From: Marifrigoribacter sp965178585
Lineage (GTDB): Bacteria > Bacteroidota > Bacteroidia > Flavobacteriales > Flavobacteriaceae
Length of the DNA stretch: 64,000 nt
Direction: 5' to 3'
Assembly (NCBI GenBank): GCA_965178585.1
Contig: OZ238267.1
Location: 868,001 to 932,000, forward strand
Within the stretch, counting starts at the first letter, position 1, and each line of letters begins with the position of its first letter. A program made the position numbers and the translations under genes. The notes under the pieces are model-generated. The model was not told where the DNA came from. It searched no databases and worked only from the letters and a program-made list of their open reading frames with translations. Below, piece after piece: positions 36,802 through 45,120 of this stretch.

Positions 36802-36823
36802 GTGAAAATTCGTGGAATTAGAG
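36802..36823. repeat. Right flanking repeat of the GxxExxY cassette
   Basis: The plus strand reads GTGAAAATTCGTGGAATTAG, an imperfect inverted match to the left flank at 36374-36394. It contains the TAA stop codon of map (36818-36820, minus strand). Confidence 0.5.
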
Positions 36824-37621
36824 TCTAAACTCATCTTCTTCATTACTTTCAATACCTAAAGCTTCATAAACGAAATCAAAAGTTGATAGTAATTTCGGCT
36901 TACCATCTACAATCGCTACATCGTGTTCAAAGTGAGCACTTGGTTTTCGATCTTTAGTTAATATGGTCCAACCATCTGCTAATTGTTCTATGCGTTTAGT
37001 GCCTAAATTTATCATAGGTTCTATTGCTACTGTCATACCTTCAATAAACTTTTTGCCTCTTCCACGTCTTCCGTAGTTAGGCATCTCTGGATCTTCATGC
37101 ATCGTTTTACCCAAGCCGTGTCCAACTAATTCCCTAACAACTCCATAACCTTCAGCCTCACAATATTGCTGAATAGCATAGCCTACATCTCCAGTACGTT
37201 TTCCAATTTTTAACTCTCGAATCCCTACATATAGTGATTCCTTAGTGATGCGTAGTAATTTTTCAACTTCTGGAGCAATTTCACCTACTGCAAATGTATA
37301 GGCATGATCGCCATAAAATTCATTTTTTATAGCACCACAATCAATAGAAATTATGTCCCCTTCTTTTAAAGGAGTATCATTAGGAATTCCGTGAACTACT
37401 TGTGCATTTGGGCTCATGCAAAGTGTGTTTGGAAAATCATACAGACCTAAAAACCCAGGAATAGCGCCTTGTTCTCTAATAAAATCTTCTGCAAGTTTGT
37501 CAAGATAAAGCGTGGTAACTCCTGGCTTAACTTCACTTGCTAGCATTCCTAATGTTTTAGAAACTACTAAAGCAGCTTCACGCATTAATCCTATTTCTTC
37601 TTTAGTTTTAGGTATAATCAT
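36818..37621 (-). CDS. map: Type I methionine aminopeptidase
   Basis: A 267-residue enzyme that removes N-terminal Met from new proteins. Metal ligands are in SIDCGAIKNEFYGDHAYTF (two Asp), LVGHGLGKTMHEDP (His), TVAIEPMI (Glu) and HFEHDVAIVD (Glu near the end in family alignment). Full length, with about 15 extra acidic residues at the C-terminus. The stop codon lies in the right repeat of the GxxExxY cassette. It starts 9 bases after the HAD gene. Confidence 0.95.
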   Translation of the reverse strand: MIIPKTKEEIGLMREAALVVSKTLGMLASEVKPGVTTLYLDKLAEDFIREQGAIPGFLGLYDFPNTLCMSPNAQVVHGIPNDTPLKEGDIISIDCGAIKNEFYGDHAYTFAVGEIAPEVEKLLRITKESLYVGIRELKIGKRTGDVGYAIQQYCEAEGYGVVRELVGHGLGKTMHEDPEMPNYGRRGRGKKFIEGMTVAIEPMINLGTKRIEQLADGWTILTKDRKPSAHFEHDVAIVDGKPKLLSTFDFVYEALGIESNEEDEFRL

Positions 37622-37630
37622 AAATTCTAT

Positions 37631-38029
37631 TTAAAAACCGAACCAGTTTTTTTTCTTCTTTTTTATTGTTGGAGCTTTTTCTTTTAAAAGGGTTTGATAT
37701 ATTTCCCCCCAGCCTAATAAACCTCCAATATTTCGATCGTCAATAAACACATCTGCATTTATTTTTCTACTGTATTTTTCTTCAAATACTTCTTCAGGAA
37801 AACTACTATTTACTGAATAAAATACAATTCCGTTGTCTTTGCAAAACCGAACAGCTTCCTCTAAAGTTCTACCACTTCTATAAGTCCATAATATTAATCG
37901 ATGCCCTTTCTCTTGAAGTTTTTTTAAGGTTTCAAAAGCAAATAGCTTTTCTTTCCCTACTTTAGGATAAGCATCTTCAACTATAGTTCCGTCAAAATCA
38001 ACAGCAATGGTAAGAGTTTCAGAAATCAT
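37631..38029 (-). CDS. BT0820-type HAD-like hydrolase
   Basis: A 132-residue HAD-fold protein with motif I DFDGTIVED (about 11-19), motif II region LILWTYRSGR and motif IV ADVFIDDRNIGG. It matches the small Bacteroidota family typified by Bacteroides BT0820; the substrate is unknown. The C-terminus is a basic tail (KKKKKNWFGF). It is in the gpmI operon, 32 bases after the thioredoxin-like gene. Confidence 0.85.
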   Translation of the reverse strand: MISETLTIAVDFDGTIVEDAYPKVGKEKLFAFETLKKLQEKGHRLILWTYRSGRTLEEAVRFCKDNGIVFYSVNSSFPEEVFEEKYSRKINADVFIDDRNIGGLLGWGEIYQTLLKEKAPTIKKKKKNWFGF

Positions 38030-38061
38030 ATTAAAAATTAAAGTGCAAAAATACGAAGATA

Positions 38062-38649
38062 TTATTCTTCGTAAGAATGTTTGTAACCAGTTTCATTTAA
38101 TATAGCTAGCATATCTTTTTCCAAAGTTTCTTGTGCTAATTCTACATAACGACCAATTTCTTTATCATTTTTATAAAAAATGATAGTAGGTACATACTCA
38201 ATGTCAAATCCCTTCTCTAACTGATTTGGTGTGTCTTTTTCTTGAGAAACAGCAATAACTTCAAGGTTGTCTTTATTAAAATCTATTTCATTTAATATTT
38301 TATAAAGTGCTGGGACTTCTCTTTGACTATCACTACACCAAGTTCCCATAAATACTTTTATAGAAACGTCTTGAAGTTTTGGTTTTATTTCTTCAATTGT
38401 TAAAGAATCTAATATATGACCGTAGTGATTTTCTTTATACCATTCAATAAACTCTTCATCTTGTAATCCTTCTTCATTAACATAGCCTAACAGCATCATA
38501 TTGTCATCAATGGTATCTGGAACTATTATATTGATTTCTGTTTTTATCTCAGATTTAGTTGAAACTTCATCTGTTAAAGATTTTTCCTCCGTATTATTTT
38601 TACAAGAAATTAGTATTAATACGATTAATAGGAAGCTTAATTTTTTCAT
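38062..38649 (-). CDS. Thioredoxin-like lipoprotein with a single active-site Cys
   Basis: A 195-residue lipoprotein: signal ending LILISC, then a Glu/Thr-rich linker. The thioredoxin-fold domain (about 85-190) has MGTWCSDSQREVP in place of a CxxC and the cis-Pro segment VEYVPTIIFY. The second Cys is Ser, so it cannot act as a classical dithiol oxidoreductase; a monothiol or binding role is possible. It is 2 bases downstream of the gpmI stop. Confidence 0.82.
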   Translation of the reverse strand: MKKLSFLLIVLILISCKNNTEEKSLTDEVSTKSEIKTEINIIVPDTIDDNMMLLGYVNEEGLQDEEFIEWYKENHYGHILDSLTIEEIKPKLQDVSIKVFMGTWCSDSQREVPALYKILNEIDFNKDNLEVIAVSQEKDTPNQLEKGFDIEYVPTIIFYKNDKEIGRYVELAQETLEKDMLAILNETGYKHSYEE

Positions 38650-38651
38650 GT

Positions 38652-40172
38652 TTAATTTTTTAAGATTGAATTTTGTGTCATTACTTCTGGTTTATCAATT
38701 CCCATAAGTTCTAAAATAGTTGGAGCGATATCACCTAAAATGCCATTGGTGATTTTAGGGATGTCTTTATCTATTAATATAATTGGTACCGGGTTAGTGG
38801 TATGTGCCGTATTTGGAGACCCATCTGGATTCATCATCATTTCGCAATTACCATGATCTGCTAATAGTATGGTGCTATATCCGTTTTCTAAAGCAGCTTC
38901 AACTACACTTTTCACACAAGTGTCGATAGTTTCACATGCTTTTATAGCAGCATCCATAATTCCTGTATGTCCTACCATATCAGTGTTTGCAAAGTTTAAA
39001 CATATAAAATCTGCAGATTGAGAATTAATTTCAGGCAGTATTTTATCTCGTACTTGAAAGGCACTCATTTCTGGTTGTAAATCATAGGTCGCAACTTTTG
39101 GTGAGGGGCAAAGAATACGGCTTTCGCCTTTAAAAGGGTTTTCCCTTCCGCCAGAAAAGAAAAAAGTTACGTGAGGATACTTTTCAGTTTCAGCAATCCG
39201 AATTTGTTTTTTATTATTCTTTTCTAAAATTTCACCTAGTGTATTCTTAATGTTTTCTTTATTGTAAATAACTTTAATATTATTGAACGTATGATCGTAA
39301 TTGGTAAGTGTTACAAAGTAAAGTGGGATAGTGTTCAAATCGAAATCTTTAAAAGATTCTTGGGTTAACGTTTGTGTTAATTGCCTTCCTCTATCAGTTC
39401 TAAAATTAAAGAATATTACTACATCGTCTTTTTCAATAGTTCCTATTGGTTGATCATTTTCAGCTATTACGATAGGTTCAATAAATTCATCAGTAACACC
39501 TTCAGCATAACTTTTTTTAATACTTTCTTCTGCGTTTGTTGATTTTTCTCCGTTACCAGAAAGTAATAAATCATGAGATTTCTTTACTCTTTCCCAACGT
39601 TTATCTCTGTCCATTGCATAATACCTTCCAATTACTGAAGCAATTTTACCAGTTGTTTTATCAAGGTGATCTTGTAATTCATTAACAAATCCAGCACCGG
39701 ACTGAGGGTCAACATCACGTCCATCTGTAAATGCATGGATGAAAACTTTTTCAAGTCTTTCTTCATTTGCAGCACTAACTAAGCCTTTTAAATGATCTAT
39801 ATGTGAATGAACACCACCATCGGAAAGCAATCCTAAAAAATGAACTTTTTTATCATACTCTTTAGCATAATCAAATGCTTGTTGTAATACGGGTTCTTTT
39901 TTTAAGGTGTCATTTTCAACAGCTAAATTTACTTTTACTAAATCTTGATATACGATACGACCGGCACCTAAATTCATATGACCAACTTCACTATTACCCA
40001 TTTGACCTTTAGGAAGTCCAACATTTAATCCATCAGTTCGAATTTGAGCATAAGGGTATTTTTTGTAAAGAGAATCTATGTAGGGCGTCTTTGCTTGAGC
40101 AATAGCTGAAACTTTAGGATCTTGAGTTATACCCCAACCATCAAGTATTAATAAAATTACTTTTTTGTTCAT
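38652..40172 (-). CDS. gpmI: 2,3-bisphosphoglycerate-independent phosphoglycerate mutase
   Basis: A 506-residue glycolytic enzyme interconverting 3- and 2-phosphoglycerate. It is an alkaline-phosphatase superfamily member with LILDGWG at the N-terminus, the catalytic Ser in GNSEVGHMNLGAGR, HIHSHIDHL-type metal ligands (VHSHIDHLKGL) and TILLADHGNCE near the C-terminus. The start is ATG 40172; an open extension upstream crosses the -7 box. First gene of the leftward operon with the thioredoxin-like, HAD, map and methyltransferase genes. Confidence 0.95.
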   Translation of the reverse strand: MNKKVILLILDGWGITQDPKVSAIAQAKTPYIDSLYKKYPYAQIRTDGLNVGLPKGQMGNSEVGHMNLGAGRIVYQDLVKVNLAVENDTLKKEPVLQQAFDYAKEYDKKVHFLGLLSDGGVHSHIDHLKGLVSAANEERLEKVFIHAFTDGRDVDPQSGAGFVNELQDHLDKTTGKIASVIGRYYAMDRDKRWERVKKSHDLLLSGNGEKSTNAEESIKKSYAEGVTDEFIEPIVIAENDQPIGTIEKDDVVIFFNFRTDRGRQLTQTLTQESFKDFDLNTIPLYFVTLTNYDHTFNNIKVIYNKENIKNTLGEILEKNNKKQIRIAETEKYPHVTFFFSGGRENPFKGESRILCPSPKVATYDLQPEMSAFQVRDKILPEINSQSADFICLNFANTDMVGHTGIMDAAIKACETIDTCVKSVVEAALENGYSTILLADHGNCEMMMNPDGSPNTAHTTNPVPIILIDKDIPKITNGILGDIAPTILELMGIDKPEVMTQNSILKN

Positions 40173-40188
40173 GAAATCAATTATAATG

Positions 40189-40196
40189 CAAAGATA
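40189..40196 (-). promoter_or_regulatory. -7 element for the gpmI-map operon
   Basis: The minus strand reads TATCTTTG, 16 bases before the gpmI ATG. Confidence 0.5.
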
Positions 40197-40258
40197 AAAA
40201 TAAAAACCCCGCAAGAGCAGAATATGAATTGGTTAAATTTTGATATAGGTTTCTTTTA

Positions 40259-40297
40259 TTTTCTAAAATCTTCTATAGTTTTTTATATTTTAGAAAA
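40259..40297. repeat. Perfect 11-bp inverted repeat upstream of the TPR regulator
   Basis: TTTTCTAAAAT (40259-40269) and ATTTTAGAAAA (40287-40297) with a 17-base loop, in the 282-base region between gpmI and the TPR gene. Otherwise that region shows only the gpmI promoter and AT-rich DNA. Confidence 0.4.
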
Positions 40298-40454
40298 ATA
40301 ATAAAAAGTCACTTCAGGAAGATATCAAAAAGAATAGATCACAATATTGGAACTATGTGAATACTATTAAAAAATATTTATACTTATATTGCATGACTTG
40401 ATATTATCATTGTTATTATATCAATAAATTAAGACCCTGATATAGATTGGTTTG

Positions 40455-42185
40455 ATGAATAAAACATTGAAATTTACATTAATTTTACTTTTTGGTTTTT
40501 TTACCTTGGGTTCTTTTGCCCAGAAAAATAAAACGATTGATAGCCTTGAAATTGCTTTATTAAAAGAAAAAAAACCACAAAATAAAACTGATATATTAAT
40601 TAGGCTTTCTGAGGTACAATTATCTTCTGATCTTGATAAAGCTCTTGAATATGCAAACCAATCTCTTGCAATTGCTGAAGAAAATGATTTTCTGGAAAGC
40701 AAATTGTTAATTTGGTTACAAATGGGAGATATTTATTTTAGAAATTCTAACTATAAGGCATCTCTGGAAATAGGATACAAAGCAAGATCACTTGCTGAAA
40801 ATTTAGATTTTGAAAAGGAATATGCCGAATCACTAATTTTGATATCAAGAAGTTTGTCTTACTTAGGGGATTATGAAAAAAGTTTAGAACTTAGTTTTAA
40901 AGCACTGAAAATATTTGAGAATATTGACAATAAAAAAGGGATAGGCAAGGCTCTCAGTCAAGTTGGACATGATTATTTTGATCTTGAAAATTACGATAAA
41001 GCCTTGGAATATGATACCCTAGCAATAAAAATTGCCAGACAAATTAACGATTCAGTTGGGATTTCTCAAGGGTTAAATAACATTGCTGGAATTTATGGTA
41101 ACAAGGGTGAGGATAAAAATTTAAAAGCTAGTATTCTAGAAGCCCTTGAAATCAACAAAAAAATTGGCCAACGATTGTGGGAAGGTATCAATTATTTAAA
41201 TCTTGGATTAATCTACAAGAATGAGAAAAATATTGACACATCATTTTACTATTATAATAAAGCAGATAAAATATTTACGGAGTTGAATAACCTCTCAAAA
41301 CTTTCTGCAATTAATAATAGTTGGGCAATTTATTATTCTGATTTGAATAAAAATGACAAAAGCTTATATTATGCAAAACTCGCATACAATATAGGCCGGG
41401 AAAGTCAACAAAAAAAATCGATTTACAATGCTGCGAAATTATTGCATACTATTTATTTTGAACAGAATGATTTTGTAAATGCATATAAATATAGCATCAT
41501 CGAGAATAATATGAAGGACAGTTTGGGTATTGAAAATAGAATAACCCAGTTAAACAAGGCTGAATTATTATACAATTTTGAAAAGATTGAACAGGAAAAT
41601 AAATTAAAACAACAGCAGAAAGAATCAGTTTATATATTAGCAGGTACTGGTTTTCTATTTGTATTTGTTTTATTGGGAATCATTATTATTTTCCGTAATA
41701 GTTTAAAAAGAAAAAACGAAGAAATTGAAAAGCAAAAATTAAAATCTCAAATAGATATTAGAGATAAGGAACTAACTTCCAATGCTATGTCTTTGATGAT
41801 GAGAAATGAAGTCATATCAGATATTGCTGGAAAATTAATGGATATTCGAATTACTGCTGTAAAAGATGAAACTAAAATTGCTATTAAAAAAATAGTAAAA
41901 GAACTTCAAAGTAGTAAGGATAAAGGAGTTTGGAAAGAATTTGATATAAGGTTTAAACAAGTTCATACCGAATTCTATGACAAATTAATTGAGAAATTCC
42001 CAGGCTTAACACCTACAGAACAAAGGCTTTGTGCGTTTTTACGATTAAATATGACTACCAAAGAAATTTCAGAATTAACAGGTCAACGAATAGGCACGAT
42101 AGAAATGGCACGCTCAAGAGTAAGAAAAAAGCTTGGAATTGCTCATAATCAAACTAATTTGATAACATTTTTAACTCAGATATAA
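40455..42185 (+). CDS. TPR sensor protein with membrane helix and LuxR-type HTH
   Basis: A 576-residue protein: signal peptide (ending LGSFAQ), about seven tetratricopeptide repeats (40-350), a transmembrane helix (ILAGTGFLFVFVLLGIIIIF, about 395-415), a coiled-coil stretch (Lys/Glu-rich, about 420-450) and a C-terminal LuxR/GerE-like helix-turn-helix (FPGLTPTEQRLCAFLRLNMT onward, about 515-576). The TPR part is thus periplasmic and the DNA-binding part cytosolic, forming a one-component transmembrane regulator. Such proteins are common in flavobacteria; ligands are unknown. The palindrome-rich region downstream may hold its sites. Confidence 0.82.
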   Translation: MNKTLKFTLILLFGFFTLGSFAQKNKTIDSLEIALLKEKKPQNKTDILIRLSEVQLSSDLDKALEYANQSLAIAEENDFLESKLLIWLQMGDIYFRNSNYKASLEIGYKARSLAENLDFEKEYAESLILISRSLSYLGDYEKSLELSFKALKIFENIDNKKGIGKALSQVGHDYFDLENYDKALEYDTLAIKIARQINDSVGISQGLNNIAGIYGNKGEDKNLKASILEALEINKKIGQRLWEGINYLNLGLIYKNEKNIDTSFYYYNKADKIFTELNNLSKLSAINNSWAIYYSDLNKNDKSLYYAKLAYNIGRESQQKKSIYNAAKLLHTIYFEQNDFVNAYKYSIIENNMKDSLGIENRITQLNKAELLYNFEKIEQENKLKQQQKESVYILAGTGFLFVFVLLGIIIIFRNSLKRKNEEIEKQKLKSQIDIRDKELTSNAMSLMMRNEVISDIAGKLMDIRITAVKDETKIAIKKIVKELQSSKDKGVWKEFDIRFKQVHTEFYDKLIEKFPGLTPTEQRLCAFLRLNMTTKEISELTGQRIGTIEMARSRVRKKLGIAHNQTNLITFLTQI

Positions 42186-42579
42186 CAACTTTCAAAACTC
42201 AAAAGCTTTTCATCTTAGTAGTTAAAATTTTAATTTCACTAAACACATATGTGTTAATTAAAAAAGATATACTAGTGTAGAATTTGACATATTAAAAATG
42301 AGTTAATCAAGAGATTTATTCTTCTTATCTTGATATATATCAATAATAATAAAATTAAAACATTCTTCATTGTGAGTATTATATTGTTTGCAAACACGTA
42401 TTTTTTGACTATTTGTGAAAAACCAGAAAACAAAATCAAACATGCTATAAATCAGTAATTAGCAAATTTAAAATATAAAAAAATATAGGAAAAGTATAAG
42501 TGATTTTAATTCTCTTATAGGAAAACTATAAGTGTATTTATTGTCAATTTTATTCCAGAATTTAATATTTGAAAAAAAT
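42186..42579. promoter_or_regulatory. 394-base intergenic region dense in palindromes
   Basis: No gene is seen. It holds perfect palindromes AACACATATGTGTT (42242-42255), TTGATATATATCAA (42330-42343) and TGTTTGCAAACA (42385-42396). It also holds the dyad CTTATAG-GAAAA-CTATAAG (42514-42532), which forms part of one of two near-identical 18-base direct repeats. It lies between a LuxR-type regulator and a small secreted-protein unit, so regulatory sites are likely. Some palindromes may be due to AT-richness. Confidence 0.45.
42485..42534. repeat. 18-base direct repeats, candidate operator pair
   Basis: ATAGGAAAAGTATAAGTG at 42485-42502 and ATAGGAAAACTATAAGTG at 42517-42534 differ at one base and are 32 bases apart, about three helical turns. 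The second copy is embedded in a perfect 7-bp dyad. Confidence 0.5.
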
Positions 42580-42735
42580 ATGGGACAGCAAGATATGCAG
42601 AAAAAGAAAAGTATTTCTGAACTAAAAGATTTAGATGATTTGGCTCAGCTTAGAGAAAAGAAAAAAATACAAAATGATGCTTTAAAAAAAATTGTTGATA
42701 ATTTGAATTTTATAAATAAAAATAAAAACAACTAA
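42580..42735 (+). CDS. Hypothetical 51-residue charged protein
   Basis: Starts at ATG 42580 (MGQQDMQKKKSISELKDLDD). A GTG 48 bases upstream lies in the repeat and is a poor candidate. Highly charged, Lys/Glu/Asp-rich, probably one long helix or coiled coil; no signal peptide, no family recognised. It ends 10 bases before the secreted protein gene, in a likely two-gene unit. Confidence 0.5.
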   Translation: MGQQDMQKKKSISELKDLDDLAQLREKKKIQNDALKKIVDNLNFINKNKNN

Positions 42736-42745
42736 AATTAATATT

Positions 42746-43501
42746 ATGAGAAAACTTACTTTTAAATTATTACTAGCAAGCTTATTTGCTTTAACTTCAA
42801 CAAATGCCTTTTCACAACTGTGGTATGAAACTTTTGATACTGAAATACCAGAAGATTGGACCATACATCAAGAGAATAGTATAGATTTTCTATATTGGTA
42901 TGATGAACAAGTTGTCTTTTTCAGGCAAAGTCCTACTTTTGATGATTTACTATTGGTTTCTCCAGCTATTGAAATCGATCCTGAAGGTTATATTAATTTT
43001 GATTTGGGTGCTGCTTCTTCAGCAGCACCAGAAATGGCTTTTGGAACAGTTACAGATCCAAATGATCCATCAACTTTTACAGAATTAGCACTTTACATTC
43101 CAACTGAAGATTGGGTAACTAATGAGTTTGATCTTACAAATTTGTCAGACCCTGATAACATAGTTTATTTCGCATGGAAAATGATTTCAGATGAGCATAA
43201 TTATTTTAGTATGACTAATGTATTAGCAACTGGAAGTATTCTTGGTGTAAATGAACTACAAGATGTTAAATTAAATATATTTCCAAATCCATCAAAAGGG
43301 AATATTAATATTAACTCTCCTGTTGATTTAGGAGAAACTACATTAACTATTTTTGATATTAATGGAAGAAAAGTTTTTTATCAAGAAATAAATATACACA
43401 ATACAGTTAATATTAATACAGCAAGTTTAAATACTGGATTATATATTTTAAATATAGAAAGTGAAAATTATTTAAGTACGGAAAAGTTTTTAGTTGATTA
43501 A
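42746..43501 (+). CDS. Small secreted protein with T9SS sorting domain
   Basis: A 251-residue exported protein. A signal peptide (ending NAFSQ) is followed by a jelly-roll-like domain of the choice-of-anchor type (LWYETFDTEIPEDWTIHQ; LLLVSPAIEI), about residues 25-165. A T9SS type A sorting domain follows (LNIFPNPSKGNININSP through STEKFLVD). The ligand is unknown. It probably shares a transcript with the 51-residue protein and ends at a terminator. Confidence 0.82.
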   Translation: MRKLTFKLLLASLFALTSTNAFSQLWYETFDTEIPEDWTIHQENSIDFLYWYDEQVVFFRQSPTFDDLLLVSPAIEIDPEGYINFDLGAASSAAPEMAFGTVTDPNDPSTFTELALYIPTEDWVTNEFDLTNLSDPDNIVYFAWKMISDEHNYFSMTNVLATGSILGVNELQDVKLNIFPNPSKGNININSPVDLGETTLTIFDINGRKVFYQEINIHNTVNINTASLNTGLYILNIESENYLSTEKFLVD

Positions 43502-43525
43502 TAATTGATTTATTAATTATTTTAA

Positions 43526-43555
43526 AAAGGCCGCCTGAATTGGTGGTCTTTTTTT
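43526..43555 (+). terminator. Terminator of the small secreted protein gene
   Basis: A 10-bp stem AAAGGCCGCC / GGTGGTCTTT (two G-U pairs in RNA), a 6-base loop and a T-run. Confidence 0.75.
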
Positions 43556-44326
43556 AATTTTCTTGACCTTTATATTTATCAATAGATTCTTCTATTTTTC
43601 CCATTCGATTATCAGGATCAGGATGTGTGCTTTGAAATTCAGGAACTCGATTAGGTCCTGCAGCATTTTTTAATATTTGCATCACACCAATCATCTGATA
43701 TGGATCGTAACCAGCTTTTATCATAAAACGCACTCCTAAATCGTCACTTTCTAACTCATCTCCACGACCGTTGCCTAATAAAATATTTTGACCAATTCCT
43801 GCTACTACTTGACCGGCATCAGCTCCTACAGAAGCTCCTTGCGATAGCAACTGCCAATGTTCACTATTTGCAATACGCTCTGCTGAATGCCTTCCTATAA
43901 CATGAGCTACCTCATGACCTAAAACGCCAGCAAGTTGATCTTCGTTTTCCAATTTTGAGAATAATGCATAGGTTATAAAAATTTGTCCTCCAGGTAGGGC
44001 AAAGGCATTTATGGATTGATCATCTGCTAATAAATGAAATTCATATTTATAAGGGGTTTCTCTAGCGATGCATTATCTACTAATTTTTTACCAACCATGT
44101 CTACATAATCTTGCATTTTTTGGCTTTGATATAAACCTCCATATTGTTCAGCCATTTGAGGAGCACTTTGCAGACCAATGGCAATCTCTTCGTCGGCTGT
44201 CATAGATATAAATTGCTCTGTGCCAGTATAAGGATTGACTTCTGTATTAGCACATTTTTTATAAAATGCAAAAGCAACTATTAAAAGTCCAATTACGATT
44301 CTAACTTTCCATTTTCCTCTTCTCAT
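43554..44326 (-). pseudogene. M48-family metallopeptidase gene with a single-base frameshift
   Basis: Two adjacent frames together give an ordinary M48 protein of about 257 residues: N-terminal helix, NPYTGTEQFISMTADEEIAIG, then, in the other frame, YEFHLLADDQSINAFALPGG, the zinc site GHEVAHVIGRH, and ESDDLG with the third zinc ligand. The frame is lost at about 44054-44060, where GAGAAACCCC (minus strand) would need one more A to continue. Everything on both sides is conserved-looking. Either a recent inactivation or a sequencing deletion in a homopolymer. It follows the M15 gene by 2 bases. Confidence 0.85.
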
Positions 44327-44328
44327 TT

Positions 44329-45069
44329 TTAAAGTAAATTAGGATTAATATCTAAAATATTTTCTCTTTTATATTTTAAAATAAACTCTTCTGAAAAATA
44401 ATCATTTCCCATTACATTTTCTTCATTAAGAATAGTTATAATATCTAGCTTTTTATATTCTTGAAGCATAGGCTTTGAAACTGGAGCATAACTAAAATGC
44501 CAAGGCTCATATTTAAACCCTTTACGAGATGGATCCTGATTATAAACTTCGTAAAAACCATAAGTTTCAGAATGCTTATTCATCCACTCTTTTAATTTGC
44601 AATAAGGTCCATTTCCATAATAATTCTTTTCTTCCAGAACGCTTTCAGGTCTTGGAGAATTACCATCAATAATATCAATATCTGTTCCCCAATGATGCCT
44701 TGATGTACCAGGGATTGTTGAGTATTCTATGATTTTATTAATAGCATCGATAGGTGAAAGACCTTGGTTTGTATACCTCTTGTATTTGTTTTCGAAGATA
44801 CTTTTTTGTTTACTAAAACTTCTATAGGCAGAAACTACTTCAATATTAATACCTTCTTTTAAAGCTTCAGTTTTCATTTTTAGAAAAGCTTCTTTCGCTT
44901 CAAAATGCATTTTTGAAGTATAGGAATTCCCTTTTATATCTGAATTTGCTTTCCCGATTAATTGATCTCTTGAATATTTTTCTTGAATAGATTGGAAGGA
45001 ACTTAATGGCAAATATGATAAGGCAAAACCACTAAAAATAATTGATCTTAAAAAGTGGTTTCTATTCAT
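44329..45069 (-). CDS. M15-family D-alanyl-D-alanine carboxypeptidase (VanY-like)
   Basis: A 246-residue exported peptidase from ATG 45069, where a signal-like hydrophobic N-terminus begins; a longer open frame overlaps the divergent gene. VanY motifs: SAYRSFSKQ, SRHHWGTDIDI with the first zinc ligands, and EPWHFSY with the last His. It would trim peptidoglycan stem peptides. It probably forms an operon with the M48 peptidase gene. Confidence 0.88.
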   Translation of the reverse strand: MNRNHFLRSIIFSGFALSYLPLSSFQSIQEKYSRDQLIGKANSDIKGNSYTSKMHFEAKEAFLKMKTEALKEGINIEVVSAYRSFSKQKSIFENKYKRYTNQGLSPIDAINKIIEYSTIPGTSRHHWGTDIDIIDGNSPRPESVLEEKNYYGNGPYCKLKEWMNKHSETYGFYEVYNQDPSRKGFKYEPWHFSYAPVSKPMLQEYKKLDIITILNEENVMGNDYFSEEFILKYKRENILDINPNLL

Positions 45070-45120
45070 GTTAGGTGAAATTATTTGCTTAATTTTATAG
45101 GGTAATAACGTAATAAAACT

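Noticed and set aside
42532..42579. GTG start giving a 67-residue form of the small protein
   Set aside because: It starts inside the direct repeat; ATG 42580 gives a consistent charged protein.
43554..43952. Separate short M48 gene
   Set aside because: The frame continues upstream with conserved M48 sequence to the frameshift near 44057.
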